NCBI GenBank assembly: GCA_038237745.1
Contig: JBBRYJ010000002.1
Span: 1 to 64,000 of the forward strand
DNA: 64,000 nt
Source: DASQEH01 sp038237745
Lineage (GTDB): Bacteria; Actinomycetota; Actinomycetes; Propionibacteriales; Nocardioidaceae
Direction of reading: 5' to 3'
Shown here: positions 1 through 9,072 of the stretch, piece after piece
Layout of the letters: every line of letters begins with the position of its first letter
Position numbering within the stretch: position 1 is the first letter of the stretch
Program-made: the position numbers and the translations under genes
The notes under the pieces: generated by a model
Told to the model about the DNA's origin: nothing
What the model saw: the letters and a program-made list of their open reading frames with translations, nothing else
The model's database searches: none

Positions 1-1
1 A

Positions 2-703
2 GCCCACATCAGGGGTAGCGTCAGGCACGTCGAGGTCTTCCAGATGGGCAGTGTCAGAACTTCCATCATCGGGAGACCTCGACACCTACCCCGCGACCGA
101 CGCGCGGACCCGCTCTACACCCTCAACTGTGAAGAGCCGGACAACTTGCGGTCGCTGGCCGTCGAGCGTCTCGGTGCCGTGAACCTCCGGCTGTTGCCTG
201 GGGACGAGGTGGACGACGAGCGTCAGCGGGTTGCCCTCGAGGACCAGCTCGCGGAGATGGTGGCGCTGCGCGAGGAGGGCAAGATCGACGGTGTCGGAAT
301 CTCCAACGCCACGCTCGACCAGGTGAGGACGGCCATCGATACCAGCGGGGTCGTCTGCGTCCAGAACGCCTTCAGCCTGGTCGACCAAAGCGACAGGCCC
401 GTGCTGGACCATTGTCGCGACCATGGTGTCGCCTATGTTCCGTACTTTCCGCTGGGCTCTGCCTTCCCCGGTATGCCGAAGGTCGTTGATAACGAGGCGG
501 TCGTAGCCGTTGCGGAGCGCACGGGTGCAACCCCGGCGCAGGTCGGGCTCGCCTGGCTGCTGGCGCACCGGGAGAACATTCTGCTCATCCCCGGCACGTC
601 AAGGATCCAGCACCTCGAGGAGAACATGCAGATAGCGGAGGTGGCCCTGTCCGACGACGACCTCGCCATGTTGGACGGCATCGGCTCCTCGCAGGTCAAT
701 TGA
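2..703 (+). CDS. Aldo/keto reductase, incomplete at the N-terminus
   Basis: The last ~160 residues match the C-terminal half of the aldo/keto reductase TIM barrel. Visible family landmarks are VERLGAVNLR, GKIDGVGISN, VQNAFSLVD, the ATPAQVGLAWLLAH helix and the IPGTSRIQHLEEN NADPH-binding loop. The frame is open from base 2, and an internal ATG lies at 44, but the first ~55 residues do not look like a reductase: the N-terminal barrel strands, including the catalytic Asp and Tyr, are not seen. Either the gene continues upstream with a frameshift, or this is a decaying copy. The enzyme family reduces carbonyls with NADPH; the substrate is unknown. Confidence 0.6.
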   Translation, partial: AHIRGSVRHVEVFQMGSVRTSIIGRPRHLPRDRRADPLYTLNCEEPDNLRSLAVERLGAVNLRLLPGDEVDDERQRVALEDQLAEMVALREEGKIDGVGISNATLDQVRTAIDTSGVVCVQNAFSLVDQSDRPVLDHCRDHGVAYVPYFPLGSAFPGMPKVVDNEAVVAVAERTGATPAQVGLAWLLAHRENILLIPGTSRIQHLEENMQIAEVALSDDDLAMLDGIGSSQVN

Positions 704-832
704 CCGCGCCGACCGCCGAGTCATGCGGCGACGTTGAGCCCCACCCTGTCAACCGCCGGACGACCAGGCCGTTGAGCGGCAGTCCCTGTGCCGGAGCAGG
801 ACTTCGGGTGCCTGCGGATACATTTGACCACC

Positions 833-2401
833 GTGACGAGCATCGGCGAGACGGCACCAGAAAGCCACGTTTGGCATGTTCCGGCTGCCATTGTGGGGCT
901 TGGCATGGCAGCGGCGCTCAGCCTGGTGTGGTTGATGCTCCCGCCCACCGGCAGTGACTTGTCTGCACAGGTGGCGCACGCGCGGTTCGCAGGTGCCCAC
1001 CTGTGGCACCCGATGGACTTGCAGTGGTTCGGCGGCGCGTCCTGGCTCGGCTACAGCGTTCTCGTTCCCCCCCTGATGGCGGCCGTCGGGGTCCGGCTCG
1101 TCGGCGTGCTCGCAACCGTGGCGTCTGCTGCTCTGGTGGGACTGCTGATGAGCCGATCTGCGGTCCCACGACCAAGGGCAGGGGCGGTGGCGGGCGCTCT
1201 CTGCCTGTTCGCCAACCTCGTCGTCGGACGGCTGACGTTCGCCGTGGGAATCGCTTCGTCGTTGGCGACCTTAATCGCGCTCACCAGCAAGCACCCGTTG
1301 AGGTGGCTCGTCCTGCTCGTCGGGCCATTGATCACGTGGGCAGCGAGCCCGCTGGCGGCGCTCTTCCTCGGCCTCGTCGGCGTCACCCTAGTCTTGCAGA
1401 GGCGAGGCGGCCGCGATGGTCTCGTGCTCAGTTCGGCTGCTCTTGCTGCACTGGCAGGCTCCGTCTGGATGGGACCCGCCGGCTACATGCCTGCCCCCCT
1501 AGGTAAAGGGGTGGCAGGAGTCCTCGCGTGCTGCGTTCTGGCGTTCGCCACCCGCTATCGGCTGATCCGGATCGGCGCGTTCCTTGCGGCTGCCGGGATA
1601 GTGCTCTCGTTGTCCGTTCATACCCAGGTCGGTATGAACGCCGTGCGGCTACCGGAGTTGTTCGCCGCCCCACTCGCGGTGGCGACATCTCGCTTGAAGG
1701 CACGGATGTTCGTGCCGGCCGTAGCCCTGCTTGTCTGCATGGTCCCTCCGCTCACGGCCGACGATGTGACGGCGATCGGCGAACCCAGCAACCAACGCTT
1801 CTACTACGCCGGGCTGGTGACCGAGTTGGACAGACTGCCGCTGAGCGGCCGGGTAGAGATCCCGCCGACGCTTCAACGATGGGAATCCGTGTACGCGGCC
1901 GCCAGGATCCCCCTCGCGCGAGGTTGGATGACCCAGCTCGACGAGGGATATGACCCATTGTTCTTTGGCCCGGTGATTGACCCCACGGCTTACCGGAAGT
2001 GGCTCCATGACAACGCCGTCCAGTACGTCGCAGTACCCGACGCAAGGCTTGCGGAGGCCGGTTCGGTCGAGGCCACGCTGATCAACGCTGGAGTGCCGTA
2101 TCTGCACGAGCTCTGGAGCGGCCGGCACTGGACGGTCTACAGCGTAAAGCACGCCACCGCCACCGTCACCGGTGGCCGGTTGGTGTCTCAAGGCGCTGTC
2201 TCAGTCTCGTTCCACGTCCCGGCTGCCGCGACGGTCGCCGTACGCGTCCGTTGGTCGCAATGGTTGACGCTTACTGGTCCCGACGCGTGCTTGCGCCCCC
2301 ACCACACCTGGACGGAGGTAGTGGTCCAGCAGCCGGGGACATATCGAATCGGGAGCGCAGTGCTTCCCGACGACCGGCACCGGCAATGCCCTGACCTGTA
2401 G
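833..2401 (+). CDS. Polytopic integral membrane protein of unknown function
   Basis: About 522 residues. The first ~320 carry roughly ten hydrophobic segments, followed by a C-terminal region of ~200 residues that is probably extracytoplasmic. The first loop after TM1 contains an acidic TGSDL motif, and this topology is reminiscent of GT-C-type membrane glycosyltransferases. I cannot name a family with confidence. The GTG at 833 is preferred because it starts just before the first hydrophobic helix; an in-frame ATG at 788 would add 15 hydrophilic residues. It converges on the GT-C-like gene at 2435 with only 33 bases between, so the two genes end towards each other. Confidence 0.75.
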   Translation: MTSIGETAPESHVWHVPAAIVGLGMAAALSLVWLMLPPTGSDLSAQVAHARFAGAHLWHPMDLQWFGGASWLGYSVLVPPLMAAVGVRLVGVLATVASAALVGLLMSRSAVPRPRAGAVAGALCLFANLVVGRLTFAVGIASSLATLIALTSKHPLRWLVLLVGPLITWAASPLAALFLGLVGVTLVLQRRGGRDGLVLSSAALAALAGSVWMGPAGYMPAPLGKGVAGVLACCVLAFATRYRLIRIGAFLAAAGIVLSLSVHTQVGMNAVRLPELFAAPLAVATSRLKARMFVPAVALLVCMVPPLTADDVTAIGEPSNQRFYYAGLVTELDRLPLSGRVEIPPTLQRWESVYAAARIPLARGWMTQLDEGYDPLFFGPVIDPTAYRKWLHDNAVQYVAVPDARLAEAGSVEATLINAGVPYLHELWSGRHWTVYSVKHATATVTGGRLVSQGAVSVSFHVPAAATVAVRVRWSQWLTLTGPDACLRPHHTWTEVVVQQPGTYRIGSAVLPDDRHRQCPDL

Positions 2402-2434
2402 GCGTTTCCAACCCCCTCGGGCCGTCACTTTTCG

Positions 2435-3979
2435 TCAGGGCCGCTCTCTGGGCCGTAGGCTCTGATCCGTCGGGCTCCGTGGAGCCGTGCAGCGGTATCC
2501 CAGCGTTACGGTCGGAGTTGACGGCTTGCCCGTGGCGGCTTTGACAAGGCGATCTTCGCGCAGGGCGCTGAGCCCGAGGGCCGCGCCGGCGGGGAGAAGG
2601 ACGAGTGCCGGCAGCTGGTAGCGCCAGACAAACTCAGCAGTCATGTCCGGAACCAGCAGGAGCACTGTTCCCGAAACGGTCAAGAGCAGGCACAGCGACC
2701 GACTTCCCGAGGTCCGTGCCTTGCGGACCGCCAAGCCGCCAACCAACCCGAGCGACAGGCAACCTAGCAGTAGGGGCCCAGGGAGGTAGCCGACCCACGA
2801 ATAGCCCGCCAGCACGTTGGCGTACGGCTGACGAATGCTGAGCCGTTGACCGCCGTACGCCCGATAGAGCCGAATCTGCCGCGCTGACTCGGCCCAACCG
2901 GCGACGTAGTGACTGAAATGCCATTTGTATGCCGTGTCGTATGTGAAGCGATCAATCCGCACAGGGTCGAAGTTGAGTGCGAAGTCGCGCAGTGCGATGC
3001 GGGCGTAGTCGAAGGGCTGCGCCGTGATAGCCGCACGGGCGAACTCGCCCATCGCCTGGTACGGCGTGGTGCCCGCTGGTGGATTGAGGCGGGCTAGAGC
3101 CTGCGGGTCGTGCCACCCGTAGTACGTGGGATCAAGTCGCTGACCGAGAGGTTGGCTCGGGCACAGCACTTGCTGATAGGGCGGGACTGACACGCGGGAA
3201 CAGTCCACGAAGGTCGTCGACCGTAGCCACAGTGACTTCCCGCCGAATTGCGACAAGGCGTACACACCGTGCTCATGATGATAGAAGCTCGCGTAAGCGC
3301 TTACTGGGACCAGGAAGCCGAGAAGGAGCGCCACCGCCGGCACGAACCGGTCCCGCCAGCCCTGCCCCACGAGCAGACAGAACGCCACGCTCGTAATGAT
3401 CAGGGGCTCGCCGACCAGCCGGATTGTTACCGCCGCTCCGAGAAGCAAGCCTGCTATCAGGGCCAGAGCCGCGGTCGGGCGTTCGCGCCACCCGAGCGCG
3501 GCGAAGACCAGCATGAGCAGCAGCACGAACAACGTGTCGCTGAGAACCGACTGCTCCAAGATCAGCTGGAGGGCGTCAAACAGCACTGGGAGGGTTGCCA
3601 GCGTTGCCAGCCATCGGCCGACGCCCCAACGCCGCAGCATCGCGTACAACACCGCGGCTGTCGAAAGCCCCAACGCGTGCTGCACCAGGGCTGCGGCCAG
3701 AATGACCTTGCTGGTCAGCAGGGACAAGGGATACAGCAGCACCAGGCTGTACCCGTCCGGGCGGTCGGGAGAAGGGACGAATGTCTTCAGGAAGCCCAGG
3801 TAGTACACCCCGTCGGCGAACACCAGGCCGGGGGAGAACGCAATCTGGACAACCAGGCGCAACGCGGCGCCGAGAAGAAGTGCACAGAGGAATGGGCGGT
3901 GTTCGACGTACCACCGCCGATGCTGCCCCGACCCCTGCGGGTGAACGTGCCCTGCGGTGGTTCGGCTTGCGGAAGTCAT
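2435..3979 (-). CDS. GT-C-like membrane glycosyltransferase (PMT/GT39-like)
   Basis: 514 residues with a ~25-residue hydrophilic N-terminus, about ten to twelve hydrophobic helices and a large soluble loop in the middle (roughly residues 230-360). The acidic FADGVYYLGF stretch just after TM1 is in the place where GT-C mannosyltransferase-like proteins carry their catalytic Asp. Such enzymes move sugars from polyprenyl-phosphate donors to proteins or lipids at the outer face of the membrane. The acceptor cannot be told from sequence. It stands alone on the minus strand between a convergent membrane protein and a 464-base spacer. Confidence 0.7.
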   Translation of the reverse strand: MTSASRTTAGHVHPQGSGQHRRWYVEHRPFLCALLLGAALRLVVQIAFSPGLVFADGVYYLGFLKTFVPSPDRPDGYSLVLLYPLSLLTSKVILAAALVQHALGLSTAAVLYAMLRRWGVGRWLATLATLPVLFDALQLILEQSVLSDTLFVLLLMLVFAALGWRERPTAALALIAGLLLGAAVTIRLVGEPLIITSVAFCLLVGQGWRDRFVPAVALLLGFLVPVSAYASFYHHEHGVYALSQFGGKSLWLRSTTFVDCSRVSVPPYQQVLCPSQPLGQRLDPTYYGWHDPQALARLNPPAGTTPYQAMGEFARAAITAQPFDYARIALRDFALNFDPVRIDRFTYDTAYKWHFSHYVAGWAESARQIRLYRAYGGQRLSIRQPYANVLAGYSWVGYLPGPLLLGCLSLGLVGGLAVRKARTSGSRSLCLLLTVSGTVLLLVPDMTAEFVWRYQLPALVLLPAGAALGLSALREDRLVKAATGKPSTPTVTLGYRCTAPRSPTDQSLRPRERP

Positions 3980-4443
3980 CTACGGAGCCGATCGCTCGGG
4001 CCTGGAGGCATCGAAGTAGCCAAGGCTAACCGCGCATTCCTGGCACACCCGACGTGCCGTGTCCTTTCCGCGCAACGCGGCTCGCCGTGACCATCCTAGG
4101 AGCGGGTTCTCGCCTCGTAAGCGGTGAGCGCCGACCACGATGATAGTGACTCGGAGGCGCAAGCGGTCGTCCCACGCTTCGTGCTGCAACCCGATGTCCC
4201 CCTGCGCCGAAGGGCGGGAACACATGTGGGCACTTCTGGGAGTCCGTGCGAGCGACCCCGAGTAGCCCGCCGACTCCCGGTGTCATCGCTTCGCCGGGGG
4301 TCAGGCCGCGAGTGAGTGTGACGCGAAGGTGCCCATGACCAATTCCGTGGGCACCTCGCGTCAGACACAGGGACTTGGCTATCTCTGCCCAGCGGTGGTC
4401 GGTAAGCCTTGAATGCACAGATGCCGAGTGAGACCGGCGAGCT
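3980..4443. other. 464-base intergenic spacer
   Basis: No supported gene. Short minus-strand frames here show weak codon bias and no recognisable domain. The only clear structure is the long hairpin at 4319-4363, listed separately. Confidence 0.5.
4319..4363. terminator. Long inverted repeat, possible terminator
   Basis: Left arm TGACGCGAAGGTGCCCA (4319-4335) pairs with right arm TGGGCACCTCGCGTCA (4348-4363), with one bulged base and a 12-base loop. It lies ~80 bases past the stop of the minus-strand gene ending at 4444, where a terminator would be expected. No T-run follows on either strand, so it would be a hairpin-only terminator, or the remnant of another element. Confidence 0.45.
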
Positions 4444-5211
4444 TCAGGAGAGAACGTCGATCAGGACAAGCTTTTCTGTCGGCCCTTGGACCGCCAGTTC
4501 TTCTACCTCGCCGATGCCGCGGACATACCACTTGTTGTCGAGGACGTTCGGCTCGAGGGCCGTTGTCTCAGCGGTGCGCAACGCATTCTGGAAGGACCCG
4601 TACGGCACGGTCTTGGGAGTCGAGAGGTCCACAGCCTTGTAGGTGTCCTCGGCATGTCCGCGATACCACTCCTGTCGGAACCTCCGGTGGAGTTGCGGGT
4701 CTGCCTGGAGGAACACGCCGGGCTGGGCCCCGTCGAGGCCAGCATGGAACGAGCCCTCGGTGCTGATGACGTTCCCGTGCCGGTCGAGCTCTGCAGTGTC
4801 CTCGCCGAAGTACCAGACGTTGCCGCACCTGTCCTGGGCGTAGTAGTCGCGGGTGCGCTCCTCCAGGACACTGTCTAGGAACAGCCGGTCCTGAACGACC
4901 CGGGTGCGCACACCGTCGATTACCTGGGTTTGTCGCGAGGGAGCGAACAGGTCGAGGGCTATCTTGCCGTCCTTGGTGCCTGAGTAGACCAGTGTCGTCC
5001 CGGGCTTGAGCGGGAACAGCTGGTTGTCGACGCGAGCTGTGAAGTTCGCCGGGTCTATGTGGGGATCGTAGGTGGCGCCCGGTCCGAAGACCGGCAGTGG
5101 GCAGTTGGTGGTCTGGTTCTGCGCCGGCCCCACGGCAGAGGAGGTCGGGGCTGAGGCTAGAGCCCCCACCACGGCCAGGGCCACCCCAACTGTCGCTATC
5201 TGTTGCTTCAT
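4444..5211 (-). CDS. Secreted protein of unknown function
   Basis: 255 residues starting MKQQIATVGV, with a Sec-type signal peptide (basic start, hydrophobic core, likely cleavage after residues ~25-30). The mature part resembles a family of secreted bacterial proteins I know only as uncharacterised; visible landmarks are YDPHIDPANF, DNQLFPLKPGTT, RDYYAQDRCGNVWYFGED and KWYVRGIGEVEE. The ATG at 5211 is chosen because GGAGGAATT sits directly before it, an excellent ribosome binding site. No enzymatic motif is seen. It is divergent from the Tad locus, with ~340 bases between the starts. Confidence 0.8.
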   Translation of the reverse strand: MKQQIATVGVALAVVGALASAPTSSAVGPAQNQTTNCPLPVFGPGATYDPHIDPANFTARVDNQLFPLKPGTTLVYSGTKDGKIALDLFAPSRQTQVIDGVRTRVVQDRLFLDSVLEERTRDYYAQDRCGNVWYFGEDTAELDRHGNVISTEGSFHAGLDGAQPGVFLQADPQLHRRFRQEWYRGHAEDTYKAVDLSTPKTVPYGSFQNALRTAETTALEPNVLDNKWYVRGIGEVEELAVQGPTEKLVLIDVLS

Positions 5212-5549
5212 AATTCCTCCGTCTGTGTCCTCGGACCAGCTGATCTGGTCCAGGAATCTCCAAAGTAGGACGGAGGGCCTGATGCCAGGCTGAAGGCGGA
5301 TCTCCGCGCCAGGCAAGGACGATCCGCCACACTTCTGGCGGCTCCGAGGGATCGGACCGCAGGCACCTGAAAGGCGCACTTTGAGGGGACGGCCGTCAGG
5401 CACCCGGGCGCGGCGCCGTCGCCTGTGGCTCTCGCAGCGGCCTGACTGTGAGTCGTCCACAGGTCACACATGTGGTCTGGTGCGAGGCATCGAGGCTGCG
5501 GAAGACTCCCGGTACCTCGTCCGAGGTGAAGACTGCCAGGTGGAACGCG

Positions 5550-6818
5550 GTGGTGTCGTTGGAGGTCTCGTCGGCTCTTGAGTTGCTCGACGCCGACGTG
5601 CGTCTGGAGGTGCGTCGCAGCGGTGTCGATCCGTTGACCGATGTCGACGCGGTACGCCGGTTCGCTCGGTCAGCGGTGTCCGCGCATGACCAGCGGAGTC
5701 TGTCGGGTGTGGTGCGGCCGGTAGACGACCCGGATGCGGTGGTCGACGAGCTGGTGGCTCGGGTGGCCGGGTTCGGCCCGTTGCAGCGGTACCTGGACGA
5801 CCCGGCCGTAGAAGAGATATGGATCAATGAACCGGAGCGGGTGTTCGTGGCTCGTGATGGTCGCCATGAGCTGACGACGACGATCCTCTCGACGTCGCAG
5901 GTGCGTGATCTGGTCGAGCGGATGTTGAAGACGTCGGGTCGTCGGCTCGATCTTTCGAGTCCATTCGTCGACGCGATGTTGCCTTCGGGGCATCGGCTGC
6001 ATGTCGTTCTCGACGGCATAACGCGAGGGTTCAGCGCAGTAAATGTGCGGAAGTTCGTGGTCAAGGCTCGGCGGCTGCATGACCTTGTGGACCTCGGCAC
6101 TTTGACAGCCCAGGCTGCCTCTTTTCTCGATGCCTGCGTCGTCGCCGGCCTGAACATCGTCGTATCGGGGGGGACCCAGGCGGGCAAGACGACGCTCTTG
6201 AACACGCTCGGATCCGCCGTCCCCGGATACGAACGCATCGTCTCGACAGAGGAGGTTTACGAGCTCAAGATCGAACATCCCGACTGGGTGGCAATGCAGA
6301 CCCGCCAGGCGGGGCTGGAGGGGACTGGAGAGATCAAGCTCCGCAACCTGGTCAAAGAGGCGCTGCGGATGCGGCCGTCTCGCGTCATCGTCGGTGAGGT
6401 GCGAGCTGAGGAATGTCTGGACCTTCTGTTGGCCTTGAACAGCGGTTTGCCTGGAATGGCGACCGTGCACGCGAACTCAGCCCGGGAGGCGCTCGTCAAG
6501 CTGTGCACGCTTCCCTTGCTTGCCGGCGAGAACATCTCGTCTCGGTTCGTGGTGCCGACTGTGGCATCCAGCGTCGACATTGTGGTTCAGGTCGCCGTCG
6601 AGGCCGACGGCAAGCGACGCGTACGGGAGATCGTGGCCGTGCCGGGGCGGGTCGAGGCTGACATCATCGAAACCGAGCCCGTCTTCTCGTCCCAACTCGG
6701 CAAGCTTGCTCGTGTTCACGGGATGCCGCCTCGTCTCGAGAACTTCGCTACGCAAGGTATCGACATACATGCCCTTCTCGCCGAGGGTGTACAGCTCGTC
6801 GAGATCGGTGGCTCCTGA
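5550..6818 (+). CDS. cpaF: TadA/CpaF-type secretion ATPase
   Basis: Hexameric ATPase of the Tad/Flp type IVb pilus machine, acting at the cytoplasmic face to drive pilus assembly or retraction. Walker A GGTQAGKTT is at ~207-215. The Walker B/His-box region reads RPSRVIVGEVRAEE, followed by the conserved ATVHANSAREAL. The N-terminal domain (VEEIWINEPE, VNVRKF) is typical of the family. From the GTG at 5550 the protein has 422 residues, usual for actinobacterial CpaF; AGGTGG stands 6 bases before it. GTG at 5526 or 5448 are alternatives. It is the first gene of the Tad run and lacks a visible TadZ/CpaE partner upstream. Confidence 0.9.
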   Translation: MVSLEVSSALELLDADVRLEVRRSGVDPLTDVDAVRRFARSAVSAHDQRSLSGVVRPVDDPDAVVDELVARVAGFGPLQRYLDDPAVEEIWINEPERVFVARDGRHELTTTILSTSQVRDLVERMLKTSGRRLDLSSPFVDAMLPSGHRLHVVLDGITRGFSAVNVRKFVVKARRLHDLVDLGTLTAQAASFLDACVVAGLNIVVSGGTQAGKTTLLNTLGSAVPGYERIVSTEEVYELKIEHPDWVAMQTRQAGLEGTGEIKLRNLVKEALRMRPSRVIVGEVRAEECLDLLLALNSGLPGMATVHANSAREALVKLCTLPLLAGENISSRFVVPTVASSVDIVVQVAVEADGKRRVREIVAVPGRVEADIIETEPVFSSQLGKLARVHGMPPRLENFATQGIDIHALLAEGVQLVEIGGS

Positions 6819-6819
6819 G

Positions 6820-7677
6820 ATGGGCGCCGCAGTGGGTCTTTCCCTGGGCATTGGTTTGTTGCTGGTCTGGCGGTCCTTGACCACTGCGCCACGCGTCCGC
6901 CGTGATGCTCCAGGAGCGACCCGGCGAGTCGCGGCGCTCCTGCGAGCGGCAGGCATCTCGAGCGTGACTCCTTTGGGGCTCGTATCGCTCGCGGGGCTTT
7001 GCGGACTGCTAGCGGGGTTGGCCGTTCTTGCCATGTCCAGGACGCCGCCTGTCGCTGCCGCCTTTGCGGTGCTCGCCGCGTACGGCCCGATCGCGGTAGT
7101 CAAGGGGCGGGCGCGGCGGCGCAGGCGTGAGCTCGCGGAGGTTTGGCCGGAGGCGGTGGACAATCTCGCCTCGGCGATTCGAGCGGGGCTGTCTCTGCCC
7201 GAGGCTCTCACGCAGCTTGGCGATAGAGGTCCGGAGCCGCTTCGACACGCCTTTTCCGCTTTCGGACATGACTACCTGGCCACGGGGCGTTTCTCTGACT
7301 GCCTCAACCGGCTCAAGGTCGAGCTGGCCGATCCTGTCGGCGACCGCGTCATCGAGGCGCTGCGGATAGCGCGGGAGGTCGGTGGGGGTGACCTCGGACG
7401 GATGTTGCGAGCGCTGTCCAGGTTCCTGCGCGACGACGCCCGAACTCGCTCGGAGCTCGAGTCCCGTCAGGCGTGGGTAGTCAACGGAGCTCGGCTCGCC
7501 GCCGCCTCACCGTGGGCGGTCCTGCTCGCGTTGTCCATGCAACCCGAAGTGATCGGCCGGTACCGCTCACCAGCCGGTGTCATCGTGCTGGTCGTCGGTG
7601 CCGCAGTCTGCTTCGTCGCCTACCGACTCATGGTGCAGCTGGGTCGGCTACCCGAGGAGAGCCGGGTCCTCGCATGA
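6820..7677 (+). CDS. tadB: TadB-like pilus assembly membrane protein
   Basis: 285 residues of the GspF/TadB type, with a pair of hydrophobic helices near the N-terminus (~residues 48-90), a cytoplasmic T2SSF domain (EVWPEAVDNLASAIRAG, GLSLPEAL, VGDRVIEALRIAREVGGG) and two C-terminal helices. Family role: inner-membrane platform of the Tad pilus, paired with TadC and driven by the CpaF ATPase. The ATG at 6820 starts one base after the cpaF stop, so translation is likely coupled. Confidence 0.88.
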   Translation: MGAAVGLSLGIGLLLVWRSLTTAPRVRRDAPGATRRVAALLRAAGISSVTPLGLVSLAGLCGLLAGLAVLAMSRTPPVAAAFAVLAAYGPIAVVKGRARRRRRELAEVWPEAVDNLASAIRAGLSLPEALTQLGDRGPEPLRHAFSAFGHDYLATGRFSDCLNRLKVELADPVGDRVIEALRIAREVGGGDLGRMLRALSRFLRDDARTRSELESRQAWVVNGARLAAASPWAVLLALSMQPEVIGRYRSPAGVIVLVVGAAVCFVAYRLMVQLGRLPEESRVLA

Positions 7678-8615
7678 GTCTCACCTGGTGGGGTGCGGTC
7701 CTCGGCGCGTCGGTCGGACTCGGCCTCGTCATCACGGTCGGTCGGTTGCTGGTGTCGCGCAGACCTACGCTGGAGAGCCGGGTCGCACCCTTCACGCGCG
7801 ACGTGCCGACGGTGTGGGCCACGTGGCGCCGCGTCACTCCGTCAGATCGGCCGTCGTCCGCGCTGCTTGCCCTTGCAGCGCCGATGCTGACCTCCGGCGC
7901 TCAACGACTCGAGAGCCTTCTCGGGGGGCGTGAGTCCGTCCGACGACGTCTGGATCGCGCCGGCGTACCCATCACAGTGGACGAGTTTCGCCTCTCGCAG
8001 GTCCTTTGGGGGCTCGGCGGCTTGGCGGCGGCTGTCATCGTCGGGTTGCTCGGCCCCGCACGGGAGCCGGGCCGAGCGCTCCCCTGGCTGCTCGTGTGTT
8101 GTGGGGCTGCGATCGCGGCGATCTTGGCGCGGGACAGTGCTCTCACCCGGCGAGTCCGGCGCCGCGAGGAGCAGATGCTGGCCGAGTTCCCGGTCGTCGC
8201 CGATCTGCTTGCGCTGGCGGTAGCCGCAGGAGAGAGCCCCGTCTCCGCTCTCGACCGGGTGGTGAAGAGCTGTCGCGGCCCTATGGCCGAAGAGCTCGCC
8301 GTCGTCCTGGCCGAGTCCCGTACTGGGGTTCCCGTCACGCGGGCCCTGGATGCCTTTGCGGCGAGGAACGGGCTTGCTGTCGTATCCCGCTTCGCGGAGG
8401 GGCTGGCCGTTGCGATCGAACGAGGCACGCCGCTGGTCGACGTGCTCGCGGCACAGTCAGCCGACGTACGGGAGGCGGCGAAGCGCGCGTTGCTCGAAAC
8501 CGGTGCGCGCAAAGAAGTCGCGATGATGGTCCCAGTGGTTTTCCTGATCATGCCGGTCACACTGCTTTTCGCCTTCTTTCCCGGTGTCGTCGGACTCAAC
8601 CTGCTAGCGCCATGA
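7674..8615 (+). CDS. tadC: TadC-like pilus assembly membrane protein
   Basis: 313 residues: an N-terminal helix (WWGAVLGASVGLGLVI), two central helices, a T2SSF domain (EFPVVADLLALAVAAGESP, GLAVAIERGTPLVDVL, VREAAKRALLETGARKEV) and a C-terminal helix ending FPGVVGLNLLAP. Role by family: second platform protein of the Tad/Flp machine. The ATG overlaps the tadB stop (ATGA), showing translational coupling within the operon. Confidence 0.88.
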   Translation: MSLTWWGAVLGASVGLGLVITVGRLLVSRRPTLESRVAPFTRDVPTVWATWRRVTPSDRPSSALLALAAPMLTSGAQRLESLLGGRESVRRRLDRAGVPITVDEFRLSQVLWGLGGLAAAVIVGLLGPAREPGRALPWLLVCCGAAIAAILARDSALTRRVRRREEQMLAEFPVVADLLALAVAAGESPVSALDRVVKSCRGPMAEELAVVLAESRTGVPVTRALDAFAARNGLAVVSRFAEGLAVAIERGTPLVDVLAAQSADVREAAKRALLETGARKEVAMMVPVVFLIMPVTLLFAFFPGVVGLNLLAP

Positions 8616-8902
8616 GTGGGCTCATGCGGTCACCCACGCGACATTCGAGCCACCACCTGGCAGATGAGGTGCGATCACACGTAACCGCTAACGGCCACAG
8701 GCCCTCCGGGTTCTCGGAACTCGTCCTTGGGCGAAATGGGCCAGCGCGCCGCATCAGGGCGCGTGACGGTCCCTGGCCTGGCAGGCGATCCGGGCGCCGG
8801 ACCTCATCAGGCGGATGTGTCGGCGTGCTCGGGGCCTGCTGTTCCTCGGCTAGTCCGGACCCGACCTACCCCGCTCGATCCGTCCTTAAGGAGGACCGAT
8901 GA
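8612..8902 (+). CDS. Doubtful small frame between tadC and the pilin-like gene
   Basis: An open frame of 96 codons begins in an ATGA overlap with the tadC stop and ends across the start of the next gene. It is rich in Arg, Ser and Gly, has no membrane segment and no recognised domain. The overlap at both ends is what a coupled gene would show, but the composition looks like translated spacer. I list it only because the interval would otherwise be ~280 empty bases inside a tight operon. Confidence 0.2.
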   Translation: MSGLMRSPTRHSSHHLADEVRSHVTANGHRPSGFSELVLGRNGPARRIRARDGPWPGRRSGRRTSSGGCVGVLGACCSSASPDPTYPARSVLKEDR

Positions 8903-9072
8903 GACTTCGCGGAACACTGCTGAAGCGCCTCGACACACGAGACGAGAGAGGCGACGTGCCCGGCTGGGTGATGATCACCGTCATGACGATCGTCATCGCT
9001 TCAGCCATCTTGGTCATCTTCCAGGACCGGGTGACGACGTTCCTCAGTGACACCCTCAATCAGTACATGTAG
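8899..9072 (+). CDS. Small pilin-like (Flp-type) membrane protein, 57 residues
   Basis: A 57-residue protein starting MRLRGTLLKRL, with a charged N-terminus, then GDVPGWVMITVMTIVIASAI, a single hydrophobic helix, and a short polar tail ending TLNQYM. It lies exactly where Tad loci carry their pilin, between tadC and the TadE-like genes, and is preceded by AAGGAGGACCG, the strongest ribosome binding site in the locus. That suggests high expression, as expected of a structural subunit. The classic Flp G/xxxxEY processing site is not present (GWVMIT instead), so cleavage by a prepilin peptidase is uncertain. The stop abuts the next GTG. Confidence 0.75.
   Translation: MRLRGTLLKRLDTRDERGDVPGWVMITVMTIVIASAILVIFQDRVTTFLSDTLNQYM

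Noticed and set aside
3248..4090. 280-codon plus-strand Gln/Arg-rich frame
   Set aside because: Antisense to the GT-C-like gene; composition is that of a shadow frame.
4026..4418. Possible transposase N-terminus (LTDHRWAEI) on the minus strand
   Set aside because: Only nine residues resemble a transposase start; the rest is low quality and no terminal repeats or target duplication are seen.
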